DNA of 64,000 nt from Candidatus Sedimenticola sp. (ex Thyasira tokunagai) (GTDB lineage Bacteria; Pseudomonadota; Gammaproteobacteria; Chromatiales; Chromatiaceae), in NCBI GenBank assembly GCA_037318855.1, contig CP134874.1, forward strand, positions 3,472,598 through 3,536,597. The letters are read 5' to 3'. How positions within the stretch are numbered: position 1 is the stretch's first letter; each line of letters begins with the position of its first letter. The position numbers and the translations under genes are program-made. Under the pieces are notes generated by a model. The model made no database searches, was not told where the DNA came from, and saw only the letters and a list, made by a program, of their open reading frames with translations. Below are positions 54,958 through 64,000 of the stretch, in pieces.

Positions 54958-57900
54958 TCAATCAGTTAAGTAGTTATTCAGCAAGCTACCCAGATGTTCA
55001 ATCTGACCCGCTTCAAACAGATTGTGGTGAAATCCATTCACTTCATTTATCAAAAGGCCTTCTTTTGCTAAATGTTCCATTTTTCTCCTACTTTTAAACT
55101 GCCACTCTTTTGAGAGAAAGAGAGTAATTTCCCCTTGGTAATCTTTGATTTCATATTGAGCATTTGCTGTCTGATACGCCTCAATCAGTTGCTTATGCTG
55201 TTTAACCAGCTCTGAAACTTCTTGCGACTCCGACGCAGAAAACACTTCCTTGTTATTAGCCATGATACGTTTTTCGAATTGCCGGTATCTCCTACTTAAC
55301 TTGTAGCCCAGATAGCCAAATCCGAGTTTAAGAAAGTTGTTCAGCCGATGACGATTTCGAACATACCAGGTTCCATGCTCATACTCCCAGACCGTATCGA
55401 TAAGTGCCAATAGCTCAACCACCTCTCCCTGATCTATTAACTGCTGAGCAATCTCATAGGTAACCTTTGCATCACCACAATACCCACAGAGTTGATAAGG
55501 ACCAAGCGGCTGCACCCGCTTAATCTCTTCCAGAAAATCCCGTGCAACCCACGCTACATCAAGATCAACCAAACCCGTTTCAGGAATATCGATACCAAAA
55601 AGGTTAAGGCCATATACAGGCTGGTCAACACTGAGATAAGGTGCCAGTTTGACTGCATTATTGGTAGAGCCGATATAAAACAGTGGGGAACGTGAACCAT
55701 GCGGTTGGATAGGTAGTAGTGAACGCCAGGATGTTTCATATCCACTACTACGTAACATTTTAGCAAACTGTTTTATCGTCGGCGCCTGAAAAATTGCCGT
55801 TGCAGGTACATCCCCGCCAAATGCTTGCTCTATCTCCCCTATGAGGCTCATAGCAAGTAGGGAGTGCCCCCCGAGTTCAAAGAAATCTTCATCGACACTC
55901 ACTGGATGTATATTTAACACCTTCTCCCATAGATAAAGCAGCTGTTTTTCTAGTTGATCCTCCGGCAGGGAGATATTTCTGTTGTTATCAGAATGATGAT
56001 AATCCGGTTCAGGCAATGCATTACGGTCCACCTTACCATTTGGTGTAAGCGAAAAGTCATCAACAATAACGAATATTGATGGGATCATGTATTTAGGTAG
56101 ATTTCTCTCCAAAAACTTTTTTAGTTCTCTTACATCAAATCGTTGGCTGCCTTCTATTGGTAGCACATAGGCCACAAGTACCTGATCATCAGAGCTGTTT
56201 TTCTTGACAGTGACAATGCACTGCTGCACTTTCTCAAACCGATTTGTAACCGACTCAATCTCTCCAAGTTCAATTCTGTACCCCCTGATTTTCACTTGGA
56301 AATCAGTCCGACCAAGATATTCGAGCTCCATATTTCTCAATACTCTGACACGATCACCCGTTCTATACATTCGTGCATTTGGAATCTTTGAGAATGGATT
56401 TTCTGGAAAACGCTCCGCTGTAAGATCAGGTCTACCAAGATACCCATGTGCAACACCATCACCTGCAATATATAATTCCCCTTCCACCCCCACTGGTACA
56501 GGTTGCATTGAGTTGTTAAGAATATACATCTGAGTGCCGGCTATTGGATTTCCGATAGTAACCGGATCTGTATCATTGATGATCCTTTTTACCGAGGACC
56601 AGATGGTCGTTTCAGTTGGACCATACATGTTCCATAAGGCATCACAACGGGTGAGTATCTCTTGTGCCAAGTCATCCTGCAGAGTCTCTCCGCCACAGAG
56701 AACGCGAAGTTTGTGGGTATATTGCCAGCCACCGGCAACCAACATGCGGAACGTGGCTGGTGTTGCCTGCAGGACAGTGATGCCGGCTCTCTCAATTACA
56801 CTACTCAGCGCCCTACCGTTTGAAGCTGTTTCATGAGGGACGATCTTGATTGTCGCACCAACAACAAGCGGTAAGAAAAAGCTCGAGCACTGAAGTATCG
56901 AAAGAGATCGTTGTTACCGCGAGCAATCTATCCTCAGCGATAAGGCCGGGTTTACTTGCCATTGCCAGTAGAAAAGTCCCAAGGCCATGATTTGTTACCT
57001 GAACACCTTTTGGTCTGCCGGTTGATCCTGATGTAAAAATCACATAGGCAAGATTGCCGACAATCAAATCTGTGCCACGGGAATCTTCAACAGGTGATTG
57101 GAACTCTTTGCTATCAACACAGAAAACCTCCCCCTGATGGTAACTTGCAACTTTTTTGTAGAGTGTCTTCTCTGTCAGAAATACCGCTGGTTTGGCATCT
57201 TCAACAATGGTCTTGATTCGTTTTTCCGGATAATCCGGGTCAATCGGCACATAAGCCCCACCGGCACGAATAATTGCCAGTAGTGTGATAACCACCGCTG
57301 GAGAACGGTGAAGGCATACAGCAACCAATACACCTGGCATGACCCCCATCGACCTGAGTTTAGCTGCCAAAGCATTTATCCGGGAAGATAGTTCACCATA
57401 TGTCAGTACGCTATCTTCATACTCTATAGCAGGCTTCGTATAGTGCTGTGCAACCTGCCGGTCAAACAGCTCCACTACATTGGGTACCTTCTCACCTCGT
57501 AGCAACGCACTCCTCTCTTCTGGAAACAGTAGTTTATTTTCATCTGGTGTTAATAGGTCTACCTCGTCTATTACATGATCCCTGTGATCAAGAAAATGTT
57601 CCATTAGACAGATGAAATGGTCAGCTGAACGCTGCCGGCAGACCTCATCCGGCCAGACACCAAGATTAAAATCAAAACTTACTGTGAACTCTTCTCTGCT
57701 CGGTATATGCGTAATATCGACAGTAAGGCTGTCGCGCCTAGACCAATCATGGAAATCATTTTCACCTAACTGAGGCCGATCCAACAGATTGAGTGCCGAG
57801 CAGCGTTTTAGTGTAACTGGTTTTCCATCAAACTGCGGATCAGCAGGCAGCCTGTAGTTGAGCAGTACTTCATACTTGGCATTGCGTGTCGTCACCGTAT

Positions 57901-58936
57901 GGCTACGGTGGGGTTTGACGGATGTTATCTCTTCGCGAACTTTTCTCAGCAAATCAGCAAAGGAGTCTCCCTCCTCCACATGGATCCGGTTTGGGCAGAC
58001 CTCCATAAAAAGACCGACACTTTCCATATACTCCTCAGTTCTATTGAGTAGCGGCACACCAATACAAAGATCACTGTTGCTGGTAACCCGTTTCAGATAG
58101 GCAAAGAGAACGGTCGTAAAGACAAAGGAAGGAGAGACGTCTGGTTTCAGATCGAGAATTTTGCAGCTGACTTCAGCCGGCAGCCTGACCTGTAATCGTT
58201 TGGATAAAGCGGTTTTTCTCTCACAACTCCTACCGTAAAAACTGACCGCTTCAACCGGTGTGCTGTACCGTTCAGCCCAGTAGGCCTCGCTTTCCTTTGC
58301 AGAATCGGAAGAAAAATAATCATGCCTGTTTTGAAGGTAGTCAATGAATGAACAAGGGACCTTCTCTTCACTAGCTTCATTCCCATTCACGATAGCCGAA
58401 TAGTGCTTGTCGAGTGCTTCCAACCAGAGAGTCAATGAACGACCATCAGTCACCAGATGGTGCTGACTCATAAAGAAGATAAAGCGACCATCACTCAGCT
58501 TGACCAAAGCAGCATCATAGAGACGTTGATTATATGAGAAGGTCTTATTAAGCACCTCCTGAGACCAGGATGAGTAAGCTCCCTCTGGATCATCAACAGA
58601 GGAGAAATCATGGAATGCCAGACTGTGATCGAGTTGGGAACTGATCTGGAGTACCGGAGCACCACGCGCCTTTGACACTACTGCTCGCATGGCATCGTAA
58701 TGTTTAGAGAGAGATAAGAATGCCGTTTGAAACGCCGGGACATCGACCTCTGTATCAATATCCAGCCGAGTCACCATATTCGTGACCGGCACACCTGGGT
58801 GAATCTCCCCCTCCAACCACATTAGTGACTGAAATGGCGTCAGCACATAGCTTAACGACTCAGTGGGTTTTGTTATTTCACCGGCTCGGTTAGGATTAGT
58901 ATTCACATCTTGTACCGTCACTTCCTGTTCTCTCAC
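54958..58936 (-). CDS. Single-module NRPS (C-A-PCP-TE), one frameshift
   Basis: Two frames join into about 1,325 residues. Condensation domain with SQHHLVTDGRSL (HHxxxDG, about residue 160); adenylation domain with LTYGELSSRINALA, YVIFTSGSTGRPKGV, NMYGPTETTIW, YRTGDRVR, IRGYRIELGEIE and NGKVDRNALP; carrier domain DEDFFELGGHSLLAMSL; then a thioesterase in which the nucleophile elbow is LCGYCGDA, with Cys in place of Ser, followed by LIDT (Asp) and GFHHNL (His). The frame breaks near 56872; removing one base there restores LELFLPLVVGATIKIV. The product is unknown. Having its own C domain, it probably takes an acyl donor in trans. The IS256 copy 3 ends 20 bp beyond its stop. Confidence 0.88.
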
Positions 58937-58992
58937 TGCCGACCTTATAGTACGCTGATCAGCTTATAAAAGTAGCACAACAACGGAGGCTC

Positions 58993-59916
58993 AGTATCAG
59001 TAACTATTTTCTACCCATCGGCCTGATCATCGCCTTTGCCTTCGCCTGGCTATCACCTGAGCCGGGGGCACTACTCAAGGAGCAGGGCCTGATCCCCTGG
59101 ATGGTGGTCACCATATTCCTGGTCAACGGTTACCAGACCCGACTGCATCAGTTGGCTGGGCAGTCGCGTCTTATCAAGACGCTGCTTATCGCAATCGTGA
59201 TCAATCTCATCCTCAGCCCCCTTATCGGATTCAGCGTTGCCTCACTTATCAACCTCTCCGCCGGCGCCACCCTGGGGTTGATCCTGGTCGCATCCGTACC
59301 CACTACGCTCTCATCCGCTATCGTACTGACCAGAATCGCCGGTGGTGATGCGGTGAAAGCGTTGATGCTGACAATCCTGCTCAACTTGATAGGGGTCTTT
59401 TCCCTCCCCTTTACCCTGCAACTTCTGCTGGAAGGTGGTGGCATTATCGAACTCTCCCCCTGGCCCCTGCTGCAGAAGTTGATGCTGATCGTACTTCTGC
59501 CGTTTTTCATCGGCATGGTGGTAAGAGAGCTGACCAACTTTTCATCCAAAAACATACTCCTGAGTTATCTCCCCTCCCTCTGTGTACTGGGTACTGTATG
59601 GATGTCGATGTCAGCTTCTACGGAGACGTTGAAAACAATCAGCTTGCAGGAGATTGGGTTGATCTTATTGGCATCGGCAGTGATTCACACCGCACTGCTG
59701 TTGCTCGGATGGCTTTCACGGCTGATTCACCCTTCAGAACGTACAGAGTGGCTGGCACTGCTGTTCACCGCATCCCAGAAGACCCTGCCATTGGCGATAG
59801 CGGCCCTCACCGCACTGGATCGATCCACAGGCCCTGCACTGGTGGCCTGTATCCTGTTCCATTTTGTACAGCTATTTCAAGACTCGCTGTTGGCTTCGAA
59901 GCTCAGGAAGGGGTGA
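58993..59916 (+). CDS. BASS/SBF-type transporter, start uncertain
   Basis: At least 271 residues from ATG 59101, but the frame codes for another helix upstream (NYFLPIGLIIAFAFAWL), so the real start is probably near 58993, after CGGAGG at 58984-58989. No ATG, GTG or TTG is found there; ATC at 58993 is the nearest candidate. Nine or ten helices, with ASVPTTLSSAIVLTRIAGGD and LFTASQKTLPLAIA as in the YfeH group of bile-acid:Na symporter-like proteins. Substrate unknown. Divergent from the NRPS. Confidence 0.8.
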   Translation, partial: SISNYFLPIGLIIAFAFAWLSPEPGALLKEQGLIPWMVVTIFLVNGYQTRLHQLAGQSRLIKTLLIAIVINLILSPLIGFSVASLINLSAGATLGLILVASVPTTLSSAIVLTRIAGGDAVKALMLTILLNLIGVFSLPFTLQLLLEGGGIIELSPWPLLQKLMLIVLLPFFIGMVVRELTNFSSKNILLSYLPSLCVLGTVWMSMSASTETLKTISLQEIGLILLASAVIHTALLLLGWLSRLIHPSERTEWLALLFTASQKTLPLAIAALTALDRSTGPALVACILFHFVQLFQDSLLASKLRKG

Positions 59917-59953
59917 GAAACGGAACACAGAGTTCGCTGAGAAAAACTTTTAG

Positions 59954-60580
59954 TTACATGGTCGATTCAGCAGTGCCCACTTTCAGTAGTGGTTCCAATT
60001 CCTCCCAGACATTCTCCAACACCCTTGGCTGACCAAAGCGGTTGGGGTGAAGGCCGTCCATCTGCATCCACTCCGGCCTGTCAGCGACCCCCTGGAGGAA
60101 AAAGGGTACCAGAGAGATATCTGTCTGCCCGACAATCTCTGGGAAGACTGCCAAGAACTTATCGTTAAACGCCTTGCCATAATTGGGGGGAAGCATGATG
60201 CCAAGCAGCAGCACCCGGCTATTGCGTTTCTGACCCAACTGGACTATCTGCAACAGGTTATCCCGCATCCGGCCGAAGCTGAGCCCGCGCAGGCCGTCAT
60301 TACCGCCAAGAGCAACAATCATTATCTGCGGCTGGTGCTGTACCAGTAGCGCCGGGAGTCTGTTCAACCCCCCCACCGTGGTCTCACCTGAAATACTGGC
60401 ATTGGCCACCCGGTGAGGATAACCTTCCTCCTGCAGTCGCAGTTGCAACAAGTTTACCCAGCCGGTGCTCTGGGCGATACCATGGGCGGCACTCAGACTA
60501 TCACCCAGCACAAGAATCACCGGTGACTCGGCACGGCAGATACCGGACAGCAATAGCAATATTAGGAGCAGTCTCTTCAT
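59954..60580 (-). CDS. tesA: Acyl-CoA thioesterase I / arylesterase (SGNH)
   Basis: 208 residues from ATG 60580. The longer open frame upstream is rejected because it crosses the ybbA gene. Signal peptide LLLILLLLSGICRA; SGNH blocks VLGDSLSAAHG (Ser), SISGETT (Gly), LGGNDGLRG (Asn) and MDGLHPN (Asp-His). Periplasmic hydrolase of acyl thioesters, lysophospholipids and esters. Start codons of tesA and ybbA overlap on opposite strands, the usual arrangement. Confidence 0.95.
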   Translation of the reverse strand: MKRLLLILLLLSGICRAESPVILVLGDSLSAAHGIAQSTGWVNLLQLRLQEEGYPHRVANASISGETTVGGLNRLPALLVQHQPQIMIVALGGNDGLRGLSFGRMRDNLLQIVQLGQKRNSRVLLLGIMLPPNYGKAFNDKFLAVFPEIVGQTDISLVPFFLQGVADRPEWMQMDGLHPNRFGQPRVLENVWEELEPLLKVGTAESTM

Positions 60581-61268
60581 GACCAACGATTCTACCACCT
60601 CTCTGGTGAGTGCCAACCGCCTCGGCAAAGTGGTGGATGCCCCCGGCGGCAGACTGACCCTCCTTGAAGAGATCACCTTGCAACTTGCAGCGGGTGAAAT
60701 TACCGCCATTGTCGGCTCATCGGGCTCGGGTAAATCGACACTGCTTGGGCTGTTGGCCGGTCTGGATGAGGCGACCAGCGGAGATATCAATCTTTTTGGT
60801 CAGTCACTCCAGGGGCTGAATGAGGACGCCCGCGCCGAGCTGCGCGCCGGACGGGTCGGTTTCGTTTTTCAGTCATTCCAGCTGTTGCCCGGTATGACCG
60901 CTCTGGAGAATGTGATGCTGCCACTGGAGCTGTCAGGGCATTCGGACCCGGCAGCTGTCGCCGCCGACTCACTGGGGCATGTGGGACTGGAACAGCGACT
61001 CCACCACTATCCGGGACAACTCTCCGGTGGTGAACAGCAGCGGGTGGCCATCGCCCGCGCCTTTGCCGCCTCGCCAAAGCTGCTGTTTGCCGACGAACCC
61101 ACCGGCAGTCTGGACAAGGCCACCGGCAGCAGAGTGATCGAACTGTTGTTCTCCATGCGGGAACAGACCGGTGCCGCACTGCTACTGGTAACCCATGACG
61201 AACAGCTGGCTTCACGCTGCGACCGTCGGCTTCGGCTTGAGGGCGGCAGGCTGGAGGATGGGGAGTGA
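60579..61268 (+). CDS. ybbA: ABC transporter ATP-binding protein YbbA
   Basis: 229 residues from ATG 60579. Walker A GSSGSGKSTLLG, Q-loop VFQSFQLLPGMTALENV, signature LSGGEQQRVAIARA, Walker B LLFADEPTGSLD, H-loop VTHD; MacB/LolD-like group. Partner of the permease that follows, overlapping it by four bases. Confidence 0.96.
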   Translation: MTNDSTTSLVSANRLGKVVDAPGGRLTLLEEITLQLAAGEITAIVGSSGSGKSTLLGLLAGLDEATSGDINLFGQSLQGLNEDARAELRAGRVGFVFQSFQLLPGMTALENVMLPLELSGHSDPAAVAADSLGHVGLEQRLHHYPGQLSGGEQQRVAIARAFAASPKLLFADEPTGSLDKATGSRVIELLFSMREQTGAALLLVTHDEQLASRCDRRLRLEGGRLEDGE

Positions 61269-63751
61269 AGACACTCTCACTGGCACTGCGATTTCTCCGT
61301 CGGGACTGGCATAGCGGTGAACTCCGTCTGCTGTCGCTGGCGCTGATGGTGGCCGTAGCGGCAGTCACCGCCGTGAGCTTCTTTACCGATCGGGTAGAGC
61401 GGGCGATGGCGCTTCAGGCAGGTGAGATACTGGCTGCCGACTTGGTGCTCTCCAGCAGCAATCCCATTCCGTCACAGTTTCCAGCCAAGGCGGCAGTGCT
61501 GAGGCTGGAGAGCGCACGGACGCTCCGCTTTCCCAGTGTCGTACTCCATGGAGATTCCACACAACTGGTGGAGGTAAAAGCGGTGGATGCTGATTATCCG
61601 CTGCGTGGTGAACTGCGTTTTCGCGCAAACCCAGGCGCACCGGAGCAGACAACCAAAGAGACACCCACATCAGGAGAGATATGGGCAGAAGCCCGCCTCC
61701 TGGCCACCCTTGACCTCTCCCCCCAGGATGAGATCTCACTGGGTGAAAAAAAATTCAGGGTCAGCCGAGTGCTCAGCAGGGATAGCGGAGAGGGCAGCGG
61801 ATTTCTACGCCTCGGACCAAAGGTGCTGATCTCCCTCGGGGATATCCCGTCAACCGGGCTGGTCACCCCCGCAAGTCAGGTGCGTCACCAGCTACTTATT
61901 GCCGGATCAAAAAGCGGGGTCGATGAATTCCTTGTCTGGAGCAAAGCTCGACTTCCCAAAGGGGCAAGGCTCGAACACATGAGCAGTGCACGCCCGGAGC
62001 TGCGCAGCGCCCTGGATCGAGCGGGCCGTTTTCTCGGACTGGCTGCACTGGCGGCGGTGCTGGTCGCCGGTGCGGCGGTGGCCCTCTCCACCCGACGTTT
62101 TGTTGAGCGCCAGTCCGATACCAGTGCCATCATGCGCTGTCTCGGCGCAAGCAGCCGAATGATTTTTCAAGTGCTTATATTTAGGCTGATGATGCTGGCC
62201 ACTCTCGCCAGCCTGCTCGGCTCACTAATCGGTTACCTCGCGCAGTTTTTTTTGGCAGCCCTACTACAAAACGAATTCGGCAGCGGCCTCCCCGCACCTG
62301 GCCTCCAACCTGTGATGATCGGCCTGGGAACCGGTCTGGTCACACTTATCGGCTTCACCCTGCCGCCTGCGGTACGCCTGGCTGCGGTGCCACCATTACG
62401 GGTGCTGCGACGTGAGCTGGGCGCACCACCGCCCGCCGCCTGGGTGGTGGCCCTGTTTAGTGTCGGCGCCATCTCTCTGTTGATGTTTCAGCAAGCCGGT
62501 GATCCTGCCCTCGCCATTCGGGTGCTGCTGGGTACGCTTCTTACGACCGGCCTGCTACTGTTGGTTGCATGGGGACTGGTGCGTCTGCTTGCCCCACTGC
62601 GAAAACGTGGCGGCACACTCTGGCGTTACGGTCTCGCCGGGCTGGCGAGAAATCCGGGAATGACGGCCATGCAACTCACCGGTTTTGGCTTGGGTATCCT
62701 CGCCATGCTGCTGCTGGCCATTGTCCGCCTCGATCTACTCGCCGCTTGGCAGCGCACCATCCCGGCAGACGCACCAAACCAGTTTCTGGTCAACATACAA
62801 CCCGACGAGGTGGAGTCACTCAACCGTTTCCTCACCGACAGGGGTATCCCAGAGCAGAACATCTACCCCATGCTGCGCGCCCGGCTAACCCACATCAACA
62901 ACCACCAAGTATCAGTAGACGATTACCAGGATGATCGTGCTCAGCGACTCACCACCCGCGAATTCAACCTCTCCCACGCAGAGCAGATGCAGTCGGATAA
63001 CCGCATCGTTGCCGGTGAGTGGTGGGAACAGAATGATCAGCAAAAGGCACTCTTCTCGGTAGAGCTCGATCTGGCCCATACCCTGGGTATCGAAATGTAT
63101 GACCTGCTCACCTTCAATCTGGCAGGCTCTGAAATTCGTGGTGAGGTCACCAGCCTGAGAACGGTAAAGTGGGACTCGTTCAAACCCAACTTCTTCGTTA
63201 TCGGCACCCCCGGTCTACTGAAAAAGTTTCCAAGCAACTACATCACCAGTTTCCACCTGCCACCTGGGCGTGAAAAGCTGCTCGCCGAACTGGTAACTCA
63301 ATTTCCAGCCGTCACTATCATTGATGTCACCAGCCTGATGCAGCAGATCAGAGAGATCATCAGCCGTGGTTCTCTGGCGGTTCAATATGTATTCTTCTTT
63401 ACCCTCGGTGCAGGCCTACTGATGCTCTATGCCGGAATTCAGGCAAACCGTGAGCACCGTCGGCAGGAGTCTGCCATCCTGCGCACACTCGGCATGAAAC
63501 GGAGAGGACTATTGATGGCAGCCTGGGTAGAGTTCTCCACTCTCGGCCTGCTGGCCGGTACACTTGCCAGCGGTTGCGCCAGCCTCACCGGTTGGCTGCT
63601 CGCCGGCGAGGTGTTTGGTTTTCCCTTCCACCTCAACCCCTGGGTGTGGATTGTTGGTGTCCTGGGTAGTGCCATAGCCATCGGTACAGCCGGAGTGCTC
63701 GCCAGCTACCCCCTCACCATCCAACCGCCGCTACGTACCCTGCAGAACTGA
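61265..63751 (+). CDS. ybbP: FtsX-like ABC permease YbbP
   Basis: 828 residues from GTG 61265. N-terminal helix, a large periplasmic domain, FtsX-type helices around 260-400, further helices, a second periplasmic domain (about 500-690) and a second FtsX block near the C-terminus (LRTLGMKRRGLLMAAWVEF). Double-FtsX permeases of the YbbP/LolC relatives act with YbbA, with TesA as periplasmic neighbour; a role in lipid or envelope handling is thought likely. Intact. Confidence 0.94.
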   Translation: MKTLSLALRFLRRDWHSGELRLLSLALMVAVAAVTAVSFFTDRVERAMALQAGEILAADLVLSSSNPIPSQFPAKAAVLRLESARTLRFPSVVLHGDSTQLVEVKAVDADYPLRGELRFRANPGAPEQTTKETPTSGEIWAEARLLATLDLSPQDEISLGEKKFRVSRVLSRDSGEGSGFLRLGPKVLISLGDIPSTGLVTPASQVRHQLLIAGSKSGVDEFLVWSKARLPKGARLEHMSSARPELRSALDRAGRFLGLAALAAVLVAGAAVALSTRRFVERQSDTSAIMRCLGASSRMIFQVLIFRLMMLATLASLLGSLIGYLAQFFLAALLQNEFGSGLPAPGLQPVMIGLGTGLVTLIGFTLPPAVRLAAVPPLRVLRRELGAPPPAAWVVALFSVGAISLLMFQQAGDPALAIRVLLGTLLTTGLLLLVAWGLVRLLAPLRKRGGTLWRYGLAGLARNPGMTAMQLTGFGLGILAMLLLAIVRLDLLAAWQRTIPADAPNQFLVNIQPDEVESLNRFLTDRGIPEQNIYPMLRARLTHINNHQVSVDDYQDDRAQRLTTREFNLSHAEQMQSDNRIVAGEWWEQNDQQKALFSVELDLAHTLGIEMYDLLTFNLAGSEIRGEVTSLRTVKWDSFKPNFFVIGTPGLLKKFPSNYITSFHLPPGREKLLAELVTQFPAVTIIDVTSLMQQIREIISRGSLAVQYVFFFTLGAGLLMLYAGIQANREHRRQESAILRTLGMKRRGLLMAAWVEFSTLGLLAGTLASGCASLTGWLLAGEVFGFPFHLNPWVWIVGVLGSAIAIGTAGVLASYPLTIQPPLRTLQN

Positions 63752-63793
63752 GACTAACCTACCAAAGGTGCCGAAGGAATAGATCAATCACTC

Positions 63794-63979
63794 ATGAAAC
63801 ATCTTTTGTTGGCCGATAATCCAGAAAGATTTGCCGAATTCGTATGCAGGGTTATCAATGATGACATCACTAATAAACAGTTTGGTGATAAGTTGCGCCA
63901 GGGATTTGAGAGACATCACAGTAGAGACCTGATTAGAGGCATCATAAATGCTGATATCGAAAGAATCATAAATGCCTAG
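63794..63979 (+). CDS. Small hypothetical protein
   Basis: 61 residues, MKHLLLADNPERFAEFVCRV followed by a charged stretch with HHSRDLIRGI. The composition looks like a real soluble protein, but there is no strong ribosome site and no family I know. It could be the start of a longer gene damaged by frameshift. The opposite strand also has an open frame over the same bases, so either may be chance. Confidence 0.35.
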   Translation: MKHLLLADNPERFAEFVCRVINDDITNKQFGDKLRQGFERHHSRDLIRGIINADIERIINA

Positions 63980-64000
63980 CAGTACGAAAAGCAGCATTCT

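Noticed and set aside
60581..60790. 70-codon upstream extension of tesA
   Set aside because: It would run antisense through the ybbA start; the signal peptide directly after ATG 60580 marks the real N-terminus.
63788..63997. Minus-strand ORF of 69 codons at the right end
   Set aside because: No family features, and it is opposite a more protein-like plus-strand frame; neither is certain, but this one looks weaker.
1..64000. tRNA or rRNA genes
   Set aside because: I found no cloverleaf with a TTCGA-type T-loop and matching acceptor stem, and no rRNA blocks in any gap.

Overview
The window comes from a gammaproteobacterium. It carries a cmoA-cmoB pair, a tesA/ybbA/ybbP divergon, Pseudomonas-type REP sequences and an XrtA (EpsH) exosortase exopolysaccharide locus. 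A sulfur-oxidising lifestyle is possible but nothing here proves it.

Layout. (1) 1-13 kb is a damaged accessory region: sugar aminotransferase, sulfotransferase, acyltransferase, two family-2 glycosyltransferases, an O-antigen-polymerase-like membrane protein and an RTX-tailed glycoside hydrolase. All but the aminotransferase are broken by frameshifts, mostly one missing base in a run of identical bases. Transposase remnants (IS1182-, ISL3-like) and an IS256-family copy lie among them. (2) 12-28 kb is the exopolysaccharide/exosortase block, read leftward: a small VPLPA/PEP-CTERM-type protein, Wza-like exporter, outer-membrane barrel, Wzz-like chain-length protein, tyrosine autokinase, WecG-type glycosyltransferase with a STAS tail, exosortase fused to EpsI, PrsT TPR lipoprotein, ExeA-like ATPase, ManC and an IS-split hexapeptide acetyltransferase, followed by a decayed second copy of the last two genes. 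The priming phosphoglycosyltransferase (28.5 kb) points the other way. (3) 30-45 kb supplies precursors: rmlB, rmlD, rmlC, rmlA, ATP sulfurylase/APS kinase (PAPS), galU, galE, uppP and phosphomannomutase, plus a DHH phosphoesterase and a VanZ protein. The 3' end of rmlB is cut by an IS3-family element. (4) 45-53 kb is mostly chromosomal housekeeping: cmoAB, a LysE exporter, a DEAD-box helicase, DUF2889, a phytase-like esterase and a BKACE enzyme. (5) 53-59 kb holds a decayed third IS256 copy and a one-module NRPS (C-A-PCP-TE). (6) 59-64 kb holds a BASS-type transporter, tesA, ybbA and ybbP.

Together the genes describe a surface polysaccharide started by a polyprenyl-phosphate sugar transferase, built from NDP-sugars including dTDP-rhamnose and GDP-mannose, possibly sulfated and acetylated, polymerised, length-controlled by Wzz/kinase, exported by Wza and the barrel, and linked to exosortase sorting of surface proteins.

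The gaps are full of repeats. A nested palindromic element of about 120-330 bp occurs at least 12 times between 17 and 47 kb, and a second family with REP hairpins occurs four or five times. Two single MITE-like elements and a 286-bp structured non-coding element present twice complete the set. Several protein C-termini are encoded by these repeats. Between 44.95 and 45.15 kb a strong promoter, four hairpins and a terminator outline an undescribed small RNA with an anti-Shine-Dalgarno loop.
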